NCBI GenBank assembly: GCA_965644295.1
Contig: CBFFRP010000532.1
Span: 1 to 64,000 of the forward strand
From: Paraphysomonas bandaiensis
Taxonomy: Eukaryota > Chrysophyceae
Direction of reading: 5' to 3'
DNA: 64,000 nt
This document shows, one piece after another, positions 34,790 through 47,033 of the stretch. The position numbers were made by a program, and so were the translations under genes. Position 1 is the stretch's first letter; every line of letters begins with the position of its first letter. The notes under the pieces were generated by a model. The model searched no databases. It saw nothing but the letters and a program-made list of their open reading frames with translations, and was not told the DNA's origin.

Positions 34790-36814
34790 ATGATGAAGTT
34801 AGCTATTGTAACTACAGTGAGGATGCCTGACACCATGACACAGCCTGTGTACAGCTTCATAGCGTATCATCTGTCTATTGGGTTTGATCATATATATATG
34901 TTCTTTGACTCTGAAGAAGACGCTTCTTCATCCATCGCAGCGACATTTGGAGATAATGTTTCGGTGTTTCATCGCACATCTAGTTTGCTGGATAAACAGT
35001 CGCAGATGTGCTCTATATATCAAGATGTTAAAAGTTTTCTGCATGATGAGGTGCCTGCGAGACAGATGCTGAATGCGCAGTATGCTTCCATCCTCGCCAC
35101 AGAAATGGGATTCTCATGGCTTTTGCATATCGATATTGATGAGGTGTGTGATCTCTTAGAAATCGTATTATTTCTCATATTAACTTCAAGGTGTTTTTTT
35201 GCCCTCCTCCTCTGACTGTTAAAGATCACTTTGAATCCGTGTCCTCTCAAGATGTTGTGTCTGTTGTGTATATGAATCATGAGGGTATGTTCAAACTATG
35301 TATGACTATATGATGCAGTGAAAGTATCCTTAGGTGTTCCCGAGTCTTTCGATTCCGCAGACTATTTCAAGGACATAACTTTATTCAAGCGACACCACTA
35401 CAAGTATAAATCGCAATGTGTCCATATAGGATATTTTCTTTGTAATTATATCGAAGTCCTTATCATTGACACCTTTTATTTAGTATTTCTATGTCTGCCG
35501 ACGCGGAGCGAGGTATTGGGTTCTGGACAAACCGCACCACCCACAGGCAGGTGTGTGGGTGTGTGAATGACGCTACACAATACTGCAACTCTTCCTGTTA
35601 CAATGAAAGAACTAGTAATAGGCAGTAACTGGTGCAGTTTAACTTGTAGATGTTGTGTAGTACATGTTGGTGTATGACAACGGCAAGTCGAGCATACGGT
35701 TGCGATGCCCAGATGGATCGGACGGCTTCGCAATCCCACAGGATGTTCACAGGTGCATATGTACCCTTGTTATTATGACACAATGAACACGGTGTTTTTG
35801 TGTACAGGTGGAATTTCGTGAGTACGTCAAAGCCTCAACATCGATGGACTCCACACACAACTTTCTTGGACCCGCGGAACCTTCATCTTAAAAGAACAGA
35901 CACTGGATCTGGTATGATGGTCGTAGCAAGATGTGAATTACGGATAAAGTCTTATAGTGTACTATGTATTTATATACAGTAGACTGAGTGCGTATACTAC
36001 TGTTTGTTTTATAACTTTTTTTGTTTATTAGAAAGTCTGCAAATGCTTGAGGGACAACAGCCTTGTATTCTTCATTACGGTGTGATATAATGTTTGATGC
36101 TGTGTAAGTCACTTCTAAGTGGTATATGTCCAACAGTAACGTGCGGCTTTAGCTGGTTGGTCGCTAAATACCGTATTTTAGGGAGGTAATATTTAAGTGT
36201 GTCAATGTCTTGATATGTAGCATAATATGTAGCGCAGATTTCCTGACTATTGGTTTGGTGGAAAGCTTCCAATGGCGAAGAGCTTTCACTCTGACGCCCG
36301 CGATATTATATCCGGTAGTGACTCTGGTGTAAGTGCTGACCTACGGACGATTAGTTGTGAGAAAAGCAAATCTCTGGAAAGAGCTGCGAACTTTTATTTG
36401 AGTCAAGTGTGCTTGTTGTGTTCGCCTGAGCTTAATATCACAAATGCCGAGTACGAGGTTGATTTGGCCTCTGTTCGTGAGAGGCATGTCGTCGATAGTG
36501 TGTTAAATGTGCATAGACGAGAGAGAGACTGCCAACTTAGATCTGGTGTTTTAATGCGCGTCGAACTGATTGCAAATATTCTGCGGATGCTGTCCGAGAA
36601 AGGAAACCCGGTGGATATGTCTGAGCTAAGGCATGTTGCTGCACATGCGATACATGAGATACCTATTGACAATATTGACTCGAACTATGATATTGACAAG
36701 CCTAGTGGTTATTCACATTCTGCCTCAGTGGCTAGTGGTGATTTGAACTACCAATCACTCAGCGATATGAATAAGTTGCGGATAATTAGCCAATCAGCAT
36801 TTGCATTCTTGTAG
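34790..36814 (+). CDS. Glycosyltransferase, GT92/DUF23-like
   Basis: Eight exons (34790-35143, 35191-35284, 35319-35419, 35661-35752, 35808-35911, 36032-36079, 36137-36185, 36238-36814) encode 472 residues. Residues ~30-120 carry G-F-D-H-I-Y-M-F-F-D and F-S-W-L-L-H-I-D-I-D-E, the metal-binding D-x-D of a GT-A fold. Downstream pieces recovered by splicing match family 92 order: Y-F-K-D-I-T-L-F-K-R-H, V-Y-D-N-G-K-S-S-I-R-L, P-Q-D-V-H-R-W, C-I-L-H-Y, F-S-W-L-V-A-K-Y-R-I-L-G-R-F-P-D and a late F-H-S-D-A-R-D. These enzymes add sugars, often galactose, to glycans. No signal anchor is visible at the chosen ATG, so a Golgi anchor exon may be missing or the enzyme may be soluble. One intron is only 34 bp. 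The last ~160 residues are family-free. Confidence 0.82.
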
Positions 36815-37640
36815 TATACCTGGGAGGCGTTTTTTGGAAAAACGTTGCTGAACGGCATCTTTAAGGTTTCAAATAATGATTATAGAATTTTGCATGTAAT
36901 GTAAATCAAATGAATTGTAAATATTATTGATTGTGCTATCGAATTCTAGTTTATTATCTGACATTTATTGAAGCTGTAGCCAATGTGTACTGCATTATAA
37001 GCAATAGAGTGACCAGTATTTGGCCTTCTCTTTGCAATGCTATATTTCCTTTGGTGGGATTGATTCTCATTACTTTTATCTTCCACATCAAGTGTTACAC
37101 AGGAATACAGTTTAGCTTACTACGTGGACATAGCACGACAAATTGCATGTACAATCATGCTCTTTCCTCATCTCCTTATTCCGGCACAAACTTTTGATGT
37201 ACTATCCTCCGCATCTCCGCATATAACCCTTCTGTATATATCTGCCCCTCCCATCGATGTTGTGCTTCTTAGCTGCATATAGTGTAATAGCTTTATCGTC
37301 GGTTCTCCTATCGCAAATTGTTTTCATACAAACTGACTCCAATGTCAAGTTATGACACAATTGGATAATTTACTAAGTTAACGGGACGTGTGTTCACTCA
37401 TTAATCTTGTTATAACTATTATAATCAATATCTCTTCTCATTCATCAATTTCATGTTACTTCTATGTCCAATCATTTCTCGTACGATCTTACATCAATTG
37501 AAAATCTGATTATTAAGAAGCGCAAGCTTGTGCGTTGCCGCGACCAACCTAACAACTCGCGCGACACTATGCATAACATGACTCTCATCTAGTTACTATT
37601 GCATGCACCGACAAGTGCTCAACTATACAACACGATTTAG
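36815..37640. other. Intergenic; no supported gene
   Basis: 3' flank of the glycosyltransferase gene. A frame at 36931-37197 has hydrophobic stretches but no start, domain or splice context worth calling. Confidence 0.4.
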
Positions 37641-38700
37641 TTAGCTACATGGGCATACGACGAGTTGCGTGTTCAAGCCGGATCCTACGCTCCTGCCCAA
37701 TCTACTTGTCCTAACACAAACAACTTGCGGTCGGTGTCTTCGGCATATGTCTCCTGTATATGCGGCAGATCTTTAGGGCCCTCTTCAAGGTGGTGTTCAC
37801 AGCAGCAGGTAGTCTGGAAGGGAGAATAAAGTAGCTCTATAGCGCCGGGTCCTCCCACGGTCACGAAGCGGTCTCACTGGTGCAATTTTGCACACTGACG
37901 CATGAAACAGACATCTACCAAAATCTGTTACAAATTCAAGCTGACTCCAATGTCTTCCCTCCATTGTGTGCACTCGCCCAGCACATGCATCCACCTTGCA
38001 CTCTTCTCCCGAGTGACTTACACTAGTAGGAAACCGTGCACCTTTCCCGCTCGGATGAAAACCTACTAAGCAAGAATAACATAAAAGCACCACAAATGTA
38101 CCTGACACTGCTTGGAGAACAGTGCCAGAGCCTTGATATAATCTCAATGACCTGGGTCAGGAGAAAACAAGACTAGGCAGTAGACGTGTGAGAAGACATG
38201 ACAGGTCTAATCACATCATTGCCATTGCCATGCATCCATGAGGAAAGTTTGACGCATTACCTCGGTCATTGGCCACACAGATACCGAATAATGTGAACTC
38301 ATACTCAGCATCAATCACTCAAAGCAAACGCAGGGAGCAAGCAGAATGTTGATATACCTGACATCTGCTGACTTCAGGTGTTTTGAGTTCTTAAGGTGAA
38401 CATCCCGGATGCTTAACTTCAGCAGGCAGCCCAATACCCCGGTTACCCTTCTGGTGGGCCCTGTCCCGGATGCCCTTGAGGTGGGCCCATTCCCGGATGC
38501 CTGTTTATTCGTCAGGGCCCAAAGACGTCTACACAAGTGACACTTATTAGTGTCCCTTGTACCACACAAGCATTAGGCTATGAGTGGGCAGAACAATATA
38601 TCTGCTGACTATATAATATGCGGCTCACGTTAGTTTCCCGGAGAAATATCTCCGGTACTTATCCCCCAGAACACCACGAAAAGGTGCGAGCCCGACTTTG
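37640..38700 (-). repeat. Composite dispersed repeat: family B joined to reversed family A
   Basis: Bases 37640-38060 match the repeat copies at 13557 and 53080. Bases ~38390-38700 are the reverse complement of family A (47040-47330). The link region 38268-38400 is also found at 14636-14780. Read on the minus strand, the A part contains C-L-C-G-T-R-D-T-N-K-C-H-L-C-R-R-L and the B part a ~115-codon open frame (38147 to 37797). This may be the fullest copy of one mobile element of at least 1.1 kb. The right end is ...gactttgttgaggg near 38708. No target duplication was found. Confidence 0.6.
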
Positions 38701-38708
38701 TTGAGGGC

Positions 38709-40247
38709 GATCTTACATCGTCGCTATCTTGTATGATCAATATATTATATTCAGTTTCATTACTACAGTAGCTACCATGTTATTAGTTCTCATAATACTG
38801 TTAACCACTACTGTAGGCTTCGACTAACGGTCATAATTCCAATACTGTACCTTAGAATTACAGCTTTTAATTGCCCAAAGAGCAAAACTCAACATCCAAT
38901 ATCTACTTTCCTAATTGCGCACTCCGCACTCGGTCAGCATATATGTGTCTTGATTGCCCACACGCCTCCATCTCAGATACGAGAGTCCGCCTTCAGAGAC
39001 ACAAGTAGTGTTTGCGGAAACTCCTAATTGACCCAACCCTCCCACCTTGGAGTTCTGTCATTCTCAAGAAACTTTCCAGCAGAGCCTGGAGTACCTTACT
39101 TCCGCAGGTTGAACGATTCTGGACAGGAACTATCACCGAGGCTCCAATGGAGAGCGTTTTAGAACACAATACAATTTCACTCTCAATTCGCGTAGACTGC
39201 GTGCCATTGCTTCACTCACCCTGCTTCAACCGCTTTACGCTGCAGCCAAATAAATGCTCCAAGATCGTAGTCGAAATAAACATTATGATGCAAACGTGGG
39301 TATTTTACGATATTTTGGGAAATTTAGGAGTATTTACAGTATTTAAGTAGAAATGTTAAAGAAACTATTCTATTCGAATAGGGTTAGAGACAACAAAAAA
39401 TATTAATTTTATTATAATTTTAAGTCTCATAGGATGTAACAGAAGCGCGTTTTAGCTTACCAGCAACCACGTTATCTGCCCTCATACTATCAATGTTCAC
39501 TGTCAACCCATTGATCATCATGATGAGCGAAGTAAGTGTAGTTGCCAGCAGTCATTGCCTACTCGTATCTACATTGTTTCTAGCCACTTGTGATTTAAAT
39601 ATACAACTTAGGTACGATCATCAATATATTACATCATAATATAACTTTCCTTTCACTGTATGAACAACACACACTAAGTCCATGGATATTTATCACTTTC
39701 TCACTCACATTGAACTGTAGTTCACTCCATTGCCATCACACAAATAATACATGTGATACACTATTGTCTCTCAGTACAACATGAGCCTCTTGCATGCACT
39801 CGGCTCAACGAGAGAATACACGTGTAGCATAACAGTATACAACATACAACATACCCATCACACAACCAATACACGTCAAACACTATCTCTCGGTGCACCC
39901 TGCCTGAGCATACTATATTCACTAGCTAACACACGTAGCAGCAATATGACTGTACAACATACAGACACTGTGCAACCAATACACGTGATACACTGTTGTC
40001 TCTCAGTACAATATGTCATGCTGCCTAGTCTAAAGGGCCGCATCGATTCCCTCCTACACCGCGTCAGTGATGTAGACACACACGAAGCTTCAATATTCTG
40101 CTTGAAGCTCCCGTAACAATGGTCACGATATATCACAAAAGTACAATCACGAGTATATTCGTCACAGCTTATGCTCATTACTTTACTATAAGGCAGTATG
40201 CCGGTTATTTAATCAAAACTATGTCCATCTTACGACAACTATTCAAC
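38709..40247. other. Intergenic with imperfect tandem repeat
   Basis: No supported gene; the frame at 39012-39350 has no domain. Three spaced copies of a motif resembling caatacacgtgatacactattgtctctcagtaca start near 39743, 39863 and 39972, a period of ~110-120 bp. The 3' end of the double-AAA gene lies just to the right, on the minus strand. Confidence 0.45.
39741..40020. repeat. Imperfect tandem repeat, ~115-bp period, three copies
   Basis: Each copy has an aatacacgtga-like core followed by tacactattgtctctcagtaca, separated by less conserved spacers containing gtacaacatac. Copy 2 is the most diverged. Confidence 0.6.
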
Positions 40248-43200
40248 CTACATGAACATCTTAGACATGACATCCATATGGACTCCTTTTAATTTTGCTA
40301 CTTCTGCATCACCAGCATCCATCAAATCTTTCTGGCATATTTTCAATGCGGCCGAGTGTTCTTTCTTACCACATCGCTCTCCAGTCTTTCCTCCGGTTTT
40401 ATCTGCTATTTTCTCATTGTCACTGGCGGTTTGAATCCTTGAAACGACATGGCCGCAAGCTCGTGCAATGGCATTCGATATTCCGCCAGGTCCCAACTCA
40501 AATCTCCGACCCAGATCCACATAGTCTACATCATTGGCCAGAGGAGCATGAACAGGAGTCAGCTCACGCCATAACGTGGCGCGAATATCGTGAGAAGGAA
40601 CAGTAAAGCGGAGAAAACTGTACAGCCTCGCAGAAAATTCCTTATGAAGAATAAGATTTTGGGGGCTATCGACATGGCATATCAAAACAATGAGACCAGG
40701 AAATATAGAAAACAGCTCCAGCAAACGGGAGAGAATGAGGTGAATTTTCATGCTACTGTCTCCACCATTGGCTTGACCATCATCGAGAACGTGTTCGAAT
40801 CCGTCTATTCCAACAACTGAGTCAGAAATGCGCGCGTCTTGAAGAAGATTCTCAATCGCCTCCACTGAGTCATGCATATCTCCACCCTGCCTGCCTCCGC
40901 CTGCGCCGCTCAGAAGATCCGTTACGTGCACAATCTGCACAGATCGCTGCAAGTCATACGCCAGTGCTTGCACAAGTGTGCGTTTACCCGACCCAGCCGG
41001 GCCAGCAAACGCGCAAACTGTAGCACGGCGCGTATCCACCCACGCATCTACCTCCCCTCCTAAATCCTCTAGACCTGTACTTTTCGTCTCAATGCAACCA
41101 GGAAGTAGCACAGGGGTGGGAGAAGTCTTCGCTCCTTCTATGGCACGACGGGAATTATCTCCGATACCACCCCATGCACCATGCACCAGGGTTCTAGCTT
41201 TCTCCATACCGATGATATTCTTAGATGCATTCATAATTTCTTTCGATAGAGCAAGCGTGGAAACTGCGCGTTTTGGAATAGTCTGTGAAACGCATGGAAC
41301 ACAAGTTAGAAATGCAGTACATATATAACTCATAATACACCGGGGGAAATAGACACTAGTATTATATATACGCTTTATCATAGTTTAACACCTTGGTATC
41401 CATATGTCGCAGGCTCATCGAACCCCTCATCTGAAGCTTACATCCTTCTACGAGGTCAGCATGTGTTATAACCACTCCAGATTCGCGCCCACTGCTACTG
41501 GAAGGAGTCAAACACTCGCTCTTTCGCCTATGCAATGCTGACAGCAGTGCCGACAATAGTGCGTTCTTAATAAATCCTCCCGTGAGCTCATACTGAATTG
41601 ATAAAGCTGGAAGATCCACGTCAGAAGCCGCCGCAAGTTTAGCAGGACCTGAGGAACGGGGTGCAATAATAGTTTGATCATTCTCCGAATCCGGCTTCTG
41701 GACATCGAGGAGGCTTTCCCATATCCGCAGCCTCATGTTGTAATCTGGGGCGGCAAAATGGACAACAGAAGTAATCCGACGGTGCATGGCGGCATCAAGA
41801 TCATGAGGGCGGTTGGTTGCAAGAAAAACAATCCCCTCATGGCGCTCTATTTCGGTAAGAAGCGCGTTCAACAGTCGTTCACCACCTTTATCTCGAGACC
41901 TGTAATAAAATTTAAGACGTATCCACTAAAACAACGTTGCCCATGGTGTAGTATATGAATATGTGCTTGCAAAAAACAGTAGCAATAGTACAGAACTGTC
42001 TAACACAACACAAACGTCACCAGTACGCAGGCTTATTGCTGCATGTATATACCTGAACACAGCTTCACATTCATCGAAGAACAAAACAGCATTGCTCATG
42101 TGGGCTTCTCGGAAGAGACCCCTGAGATCCGCATCCAGCTCCCCTGCACCTTCTCTTCGACCACTCAATCCACCGAAATCGACTAGTAAGACCTTCTTTC
42201 CGAGGTCATGCGCAATTGCATTTACTGTCATTGTCTTGCCTGTACCAGACTTTCCTATGTACAATAATTAGGCATGCTTCGTTTAAAATACGATACGTTT
42301 GTTATAAATCATGTAAAATGCACACTACAGTGATTCATTCAGAGTCATGAATGAGAGTGCTCATACCGCACAGCAAAATGACAAGACTATTGCCGTAGCA
42401 CATTACGTCCTCCAGCCCCATGTTTTTGCGATATTTCCTAAACTCATCATAAGCCCTACACTGCTTTACAACCGGACCGATCTGTCCTTTAGGAAGCACC
42501 ACTTGCTGCAGAGAGACTTTGGGAGTGTACAGATCACTCCCCTCTACCAACTCATTTATTTCTGAGTCTAACCCAACAACCCAGTCTAACACACGACGAT
42601 CAAGGACCACACGCTGATCGGTGAGATCTCCTGTAACGCAACATTGCATAGAGTTAAGAAAGATCCACACACTACATTACTACAAAATACTTACGACATT
42701 TATAACATATTACAAATACTATTCAACATGTATCTGACCTGAACCCTGGTGCCACCGCGACTTCGAGAGACTAATGATTCCGTTCGACAAGAGACGACCT
42801 GACCGATAAAAGTACTTCCTATTGGCAATTTGTGTTCGGAAGTCCTGGCATAGAATAGCCAGAACCTGGCCAACAGTGGCAACATCTTCCATAGGGCGTC
42901 CTACAAATAATAAACAAACGCATAAACTCATGATTATGGTCGTAATACATTATACTACACGTTATACCCACGCACCTGATCCCTGCTCAAGTGCATCCAT
43001 GAGTGCTTTGACCACCGGTGACACAGTCTTTCCGATTAATAGTAGGATTAATTTCTTCTCAAAAGCATCTAAACTCAATCGCTGTGCAATTATTTCAAGT
43101 CTAGGGAGGGCATATCCCGACTCCGAATTTGAATCAAAGTATCGAGATGAATTACCACACTGTATGCGCTGCAGCACACTCTGCTCATCACCACTTTTCA

Positions 43201-44859
43201 CAGAGTCATTAGTAGTCGCTTCCGTCTCAGGGGCACTGTTGCTCTTCTCGACCAGAGCTTTGGTAGCCTCTATCCGCTTTTCCATTCTTTTCTCTAATAA
43301 CACGTACTTGGCCTGCAGCTCCCGTCGACCACCCTTCACATCTCCCATTTCCCACGTGTTCATTCGAGTACCCTCTTTTTTCATGTCGTCCTTTAGGCGA
43401 GCAGCGTTGGCTCTAACCATAACAGCAACCACTTGGAAGCCATCCTCGAGGTACTCGAGCTGATCGTGCGAAGAATAGGGCCCTACAAATATATTAAGCA
43501 TTTCGTGAGAAACATTCTCTACAACTTACCTAGATTAGTAGATAGGCCTTCCCTCGATGCCAAAGCAGACTCAAGCACGTCAGTAGAAACCGACCCGTCC
43601 ATGTCTTCGCCCAATCCAATGGACCCCGGAGAGAATGAATCACCAGAGGTGCCCTCCTTGTTCCCCAGACCAAGGATTACGTTTGCAGAGGCTGTTCCTC
43701 CACCAGAATTTCCTCCGGTGCCAGTTCGAGTGCGACGCTTCTTTGCTGACGGGGACAGTCCTGCACTGGATGGACTGCGAGGATGTTTCGACGAATCCAC
43801 AGTCCCATTCAGAGGTCGTTTACTCCCAGAAGTAAAGTTCGCCGATCCCTGCTCTTGCTCTAGAATGTCCTCCAGAGCAGTCTGAGAAACCTTTAGCAGC
43901 TCATCACTTGGTAGCTGGCGGCCGTATAATACTTTCACGCATGTACTAGAACATCTGTACACAATAGTTAACACTTGACAAAGTAAGTATACGTAATTAT
44001 ATACACCTTATGTTAAAGTGAATGCCATGATCTTCTTCAGATGTTACAAGACCCTCTTTCAAGTGTGCTCTCTCGGGATCACAAAAGGCATCAATATCTG
44101 CCTCAGATAGGTCTGCAAGGCGCTGGAAACAAATTATACGTTTGAAATAATCTTCCTCTATCAACGAGTTCACAACGTAGGGATTAGTTGAACCCTGTGT
44201 GATTGACGTGATCATGACAGTTTACTGACGTGCTCAATTTAGATACCTGGACCACGACCATGAGATGCATTAATGTAGTTTCTGCTGGCGTTAAGCGATA
44301 GGCCTCACATAGCTTTAAGATGCGTGGCATAAACGCGTTACTCTAACGACAACAACAATTAGTCTGCTGTGGTCGAATAGAATAGATACGATACCGAAGA
44401 GTTTGCTGGTTTCAGTCTCGTTGATATTACGTCAGCAACCATAGCAATCAAAGCATCGAGCTTATCCTACAAGAAAAAAGTGAAACTCCAGCATCTTGTT
44501 ACTGATTGCACCCACTTTGCGTTGTGCCAACTCTTTGCAATTCACATGCTTATGTTGTACGATAGATTCGGTATCTCCTTCCTTCATCACAGATCCTGAC
44601 AAAGTGAATGCCTGATATAGCTTATTAGCTGTAAGCTCTCGCACACTATTCACCAATTAGATCGATAAGTTCAACACGCTGATCATTACTTTTTTAACAA
44701 AAACTGCAGTTCAATTAGCTTCATATAGTCGGTGTTGCTGGTAAAGGGCTCCTGGGCATGCAGTACATGTCCATAGTCTTTCAAAAGCACCTCAGTGAAT
44801 ACTTCACTCGGGTCAGAGCACCCGGCCTCAGTGCTCAGCATCTTACTATCACTATTCAT
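40248..44859 (-). CDS. Double AAA+ ATPase with long N-terminal region
   Basis: Twelve minus-strand exons encode 1,247 residues: 44699-44859, 44516-44645, 44395-44466, 44247-44342, 44007-44194, 43530-43954, 42976-43482, 42745-42900, 42367-42630, 42053-42254, 41392-41899 and 40248-41282. Residues 1-~660 are mostly helical, interrupted by a Ser/Gly/basic linker (43550-43850). AAA-1 has Walker A G-K-S-G-T-G-K-T (~667-674), Walker B V-L-F-F-D-E-C-E, sensor F-L-A-T-N-R and M-H-R-R-I. AAA-2 has Walker A G-P-A-G-S-G-K-R (~997-1004) and a weak Walker B (V-V-G-I-D-G-F-E), so it may bind but not hydrolyse ATP. It differs from PEX1/PEX6, CDC48 and ATAD3. I infer a remodelling or unfolding ATPase without a named substrate. 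Start faces bL35 across an ACAT array. Confidence 0.8.
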
Positions 44860-45658
44860 GTCGTTATTCGATTCGAAGAAACTCTACCAGAGCATGGGGG
44901 TATATCCGGCTACTGTAGTGTAGAGGTGGAATAAGATTATAAAACAATTTGTTAATTTTTACTCACTCAAACACACTATGTATGTATGTTAATGCACTCC
45001 AACCACTACATCCATATTATCAGAACATTTTACTGGAGTGCTGCTGTACAGTGCGGAAAAGAAGCTAATATACCGCTGTATATGCATACTCCTGTGAGCG
45101 ACTGTGTATATCGCCGTATAGATTCAGCGACAGCAGTGTATCCAGTCAATCTACATGTAGTATACATACAGTACATACATACATACATACATACATACAT
45201 ACATACATACATACATACATACATACATACATACATACATACATACATACATACATACATACATACATACATACATACATACATACATACATACATACAT
45301 ACATACATACATGCATACATACATACATACATACATACATACATACATACATACATACATACATACATACATACATACATACATACATACATACATACAT
45401 ACATACATACATACATACATACATACATACATACATACATACATACATACATACATACATACATACATACATACATACATACATACATACATACATACAT
45501 ACATACATACATACATACATACATACGTACATACATACATACATATACAGTGCTCCTGTGCTATAGGTCGTCGCAGTGTGGTTGGGCTCAAGGCCAAACA
45601 ACAATCGCATTTGCCAGTGTGACATTTAGCACTGCATACATAGTAGTTATACTTCAGG
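44860..45658. promoter_or_regulatory. Divergent promoter region of double-AAA and bL35 genes
   Basis: The ~800 bp between two outward-facing start codons must contain both promoters. Its main feature is the ACAT array at 45171-45546. No TATA or initiator element could be assigned with confidence. Confidence 0.5.
45171..45546 (+). repeat. Long (ACAT)n microsatellite, ~375 bp
   Basis: About 93 tetranucleotide copies with two single-base interruptions (catgcatac near 45312 and catacgtac near 45527). It has the same unit and the same strand phase as the array at 34252-34703. It lies ~115 bp upstream of the bL35 start codon and ~310 bp from the double-AAA start. Long Y-I-H-T and C-M-Y-V frames across it are not genes. 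Confidence 0.97.
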
Positions 45659-46165
45659 ATGCAGTTTATGGCAGCTTTTCGTAGGTCTTTGGGGTTGGTG
45701 AAGGCTTTTAGTGGAGCGCGTATGCCATTTCCCAGTGTGACGAGGTCAATATTTACAACACCAAACCCCAGTATATTCTCGTCCCGTTCTGTGTTTCGTC
45801 CGCAACTGAATGTTGGCGAAGCGAACTCGACGTTTTATTCTTTGATGTACATGCAAGTGCGTGGATTCAAAAATCCGAAATCGAAGATGAAAACCAGAAA
45901 GTGCGCAAAGAAGAGATTTATTCCAACTGGAACTGGTAAACTGAAGAGAAACCACGCTGGAAAAGTAAAATTCTGTCACTTGTGTTTTCCTTTCTAATAT
46001 ATGCTTGCAGTGCCACTTAACTGGACACATGTCACGTAAGAGAAAGATGCGCTTAAATTCAAAGGTATGCATTATGAGAGGAATTATGTCGTCGATTAAA
46101 CTAGTCTGCTGCAGGTGTTTTTGAGCGGTACGAATTTGAAGAGGATGAAAAAGCTAATCACTTAG
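45659..46165 (+). CDS. Organellar (probably mitochondrial) ribosomal protein bL35
   Basis: Exons 45659-45964, 46011-46064 and 46115-46165 encode 136 residues. The first ~70 form a Ser/Arg/Phe-rich targeting presequence (A-A-F-R-R-S-L-G, T-R-S-I-F). The mature part shows the bL35 pattern K-S-K-M-K-T-R-K-C-A-K-K-R-F, then T-G-T-G-K-L-K-R-N-H-A-G-K, then H-L-T after the first splice, and a basic end with R-K-R-K-M-R-L. bL35 is a bacterial-type large-subunit protein; the presequence directs it to an organelle. Mitochondrion is favoured over plastid because no bipartite signal is seen. A second ATG (codon 4) could also be used. Confidence 0.92.
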
Positions 46166-47021
46166 GCATTTTCTATGAAGTAAATAAAGTTATTTATGCT
46201 TGACTGTGTCGTTTTTTTCCTGGTTGACCAATTCTGACCTTATCAGTGCAATCAGCTTTCACCTTCTCACCTTGTTAGAAGGGTAGTATAGATACGTAGC
46301 CCTATTAGTAGTGACTTAAACAGATCACATCCAGTCAACGGTAATAAAGAAGTTTTCGTTTTATGGCTGTAGAGAATGGCTTACCAATTTATTATTGAAG
46401 TTTAAAGTGTTTTTTACCTGAATTGGGTTCAACAGAGCGGTCATAATAGCACTGGACAAATATAAACTTTCAACTTCAATATTCGGCTCGAACAGAAACT
46501 ATTTTCTACTTTAGTTATGCTAGCAATGGTCATTAGAATAGGATATCAATATATTACGCATTTTTAGGGAAACCACAAAGATGACTCCTCTTTCAAAGAA
46601 GGTGGTCATCAAACATTCCAAGTTTTATTCCATCCTTCGTCTGATGTAATATACAATAGTGATCAGTACAAGTTCTATCTTCACAGTCAGGACTTCTCAA
46701 CAACTTCATGAATATTACTGGAGAGTTCAAATGACACATATAATGCTCAAGATGATTTGGAGCAGTGGCACTCAACCCTTTTAGTGTTAGAGTCTTGTCT
46801 TGCTTGTAAGGATTATGTGCATCACATCATACACACGGCATTCGAGTCAGTTGCACTGACAGGGGTTATAAGCGTGATGTACATAAATGTGTGATAATGC
46901 CAACGACGCCAAGAATCCTCGTGTAACTACAATTTTTTACATTCATCATCACACGTGCAACTACAATACCTCGCAGTTGCTATTCCCTCGGCATCCTTAT
47001 GTGGTAGGAATACATTTGTTG
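46166..47021. other. Intergenic; no supported gene
   Basis: AT-rich 3' flank of bL35 with short frames only, ending at the target duplication of the family A repeat (47022-47033). Confidence 0.4.
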
Positions 47022-47033
47022 TAGCTATTATAG

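Noticed and set aside
34053-35215. Long Y-I-H-T and M-Y-V-C frames on both strands over the ACAT array (same at 44986-45684)
   Set aside because: A 4-bp repeat without stops keeps all frames open; no coding signal outside the array.
37641-37690. tRNA-like head in family B (tagctacatgggc ... gttcaagcc resembling pol III boxes A and B)
   Set aside because: The two boxes are only ~27 bp apart instead of ~44, no cloverleaf can be drawn, and other copies do not keep both boxes.
37797-38147. 116-codon minus-strand frame as a host gene
   Set aside because: It lies within dispersed repeat family B and has a diverged repeat counterpart at 53090-53410; treated as mobile-element sequence.
39012-39350. 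112-codon frame as a gene
   Set aside because: No domain, no splice context, ordinary length for chance in this composition, in a repeat-rich interval.
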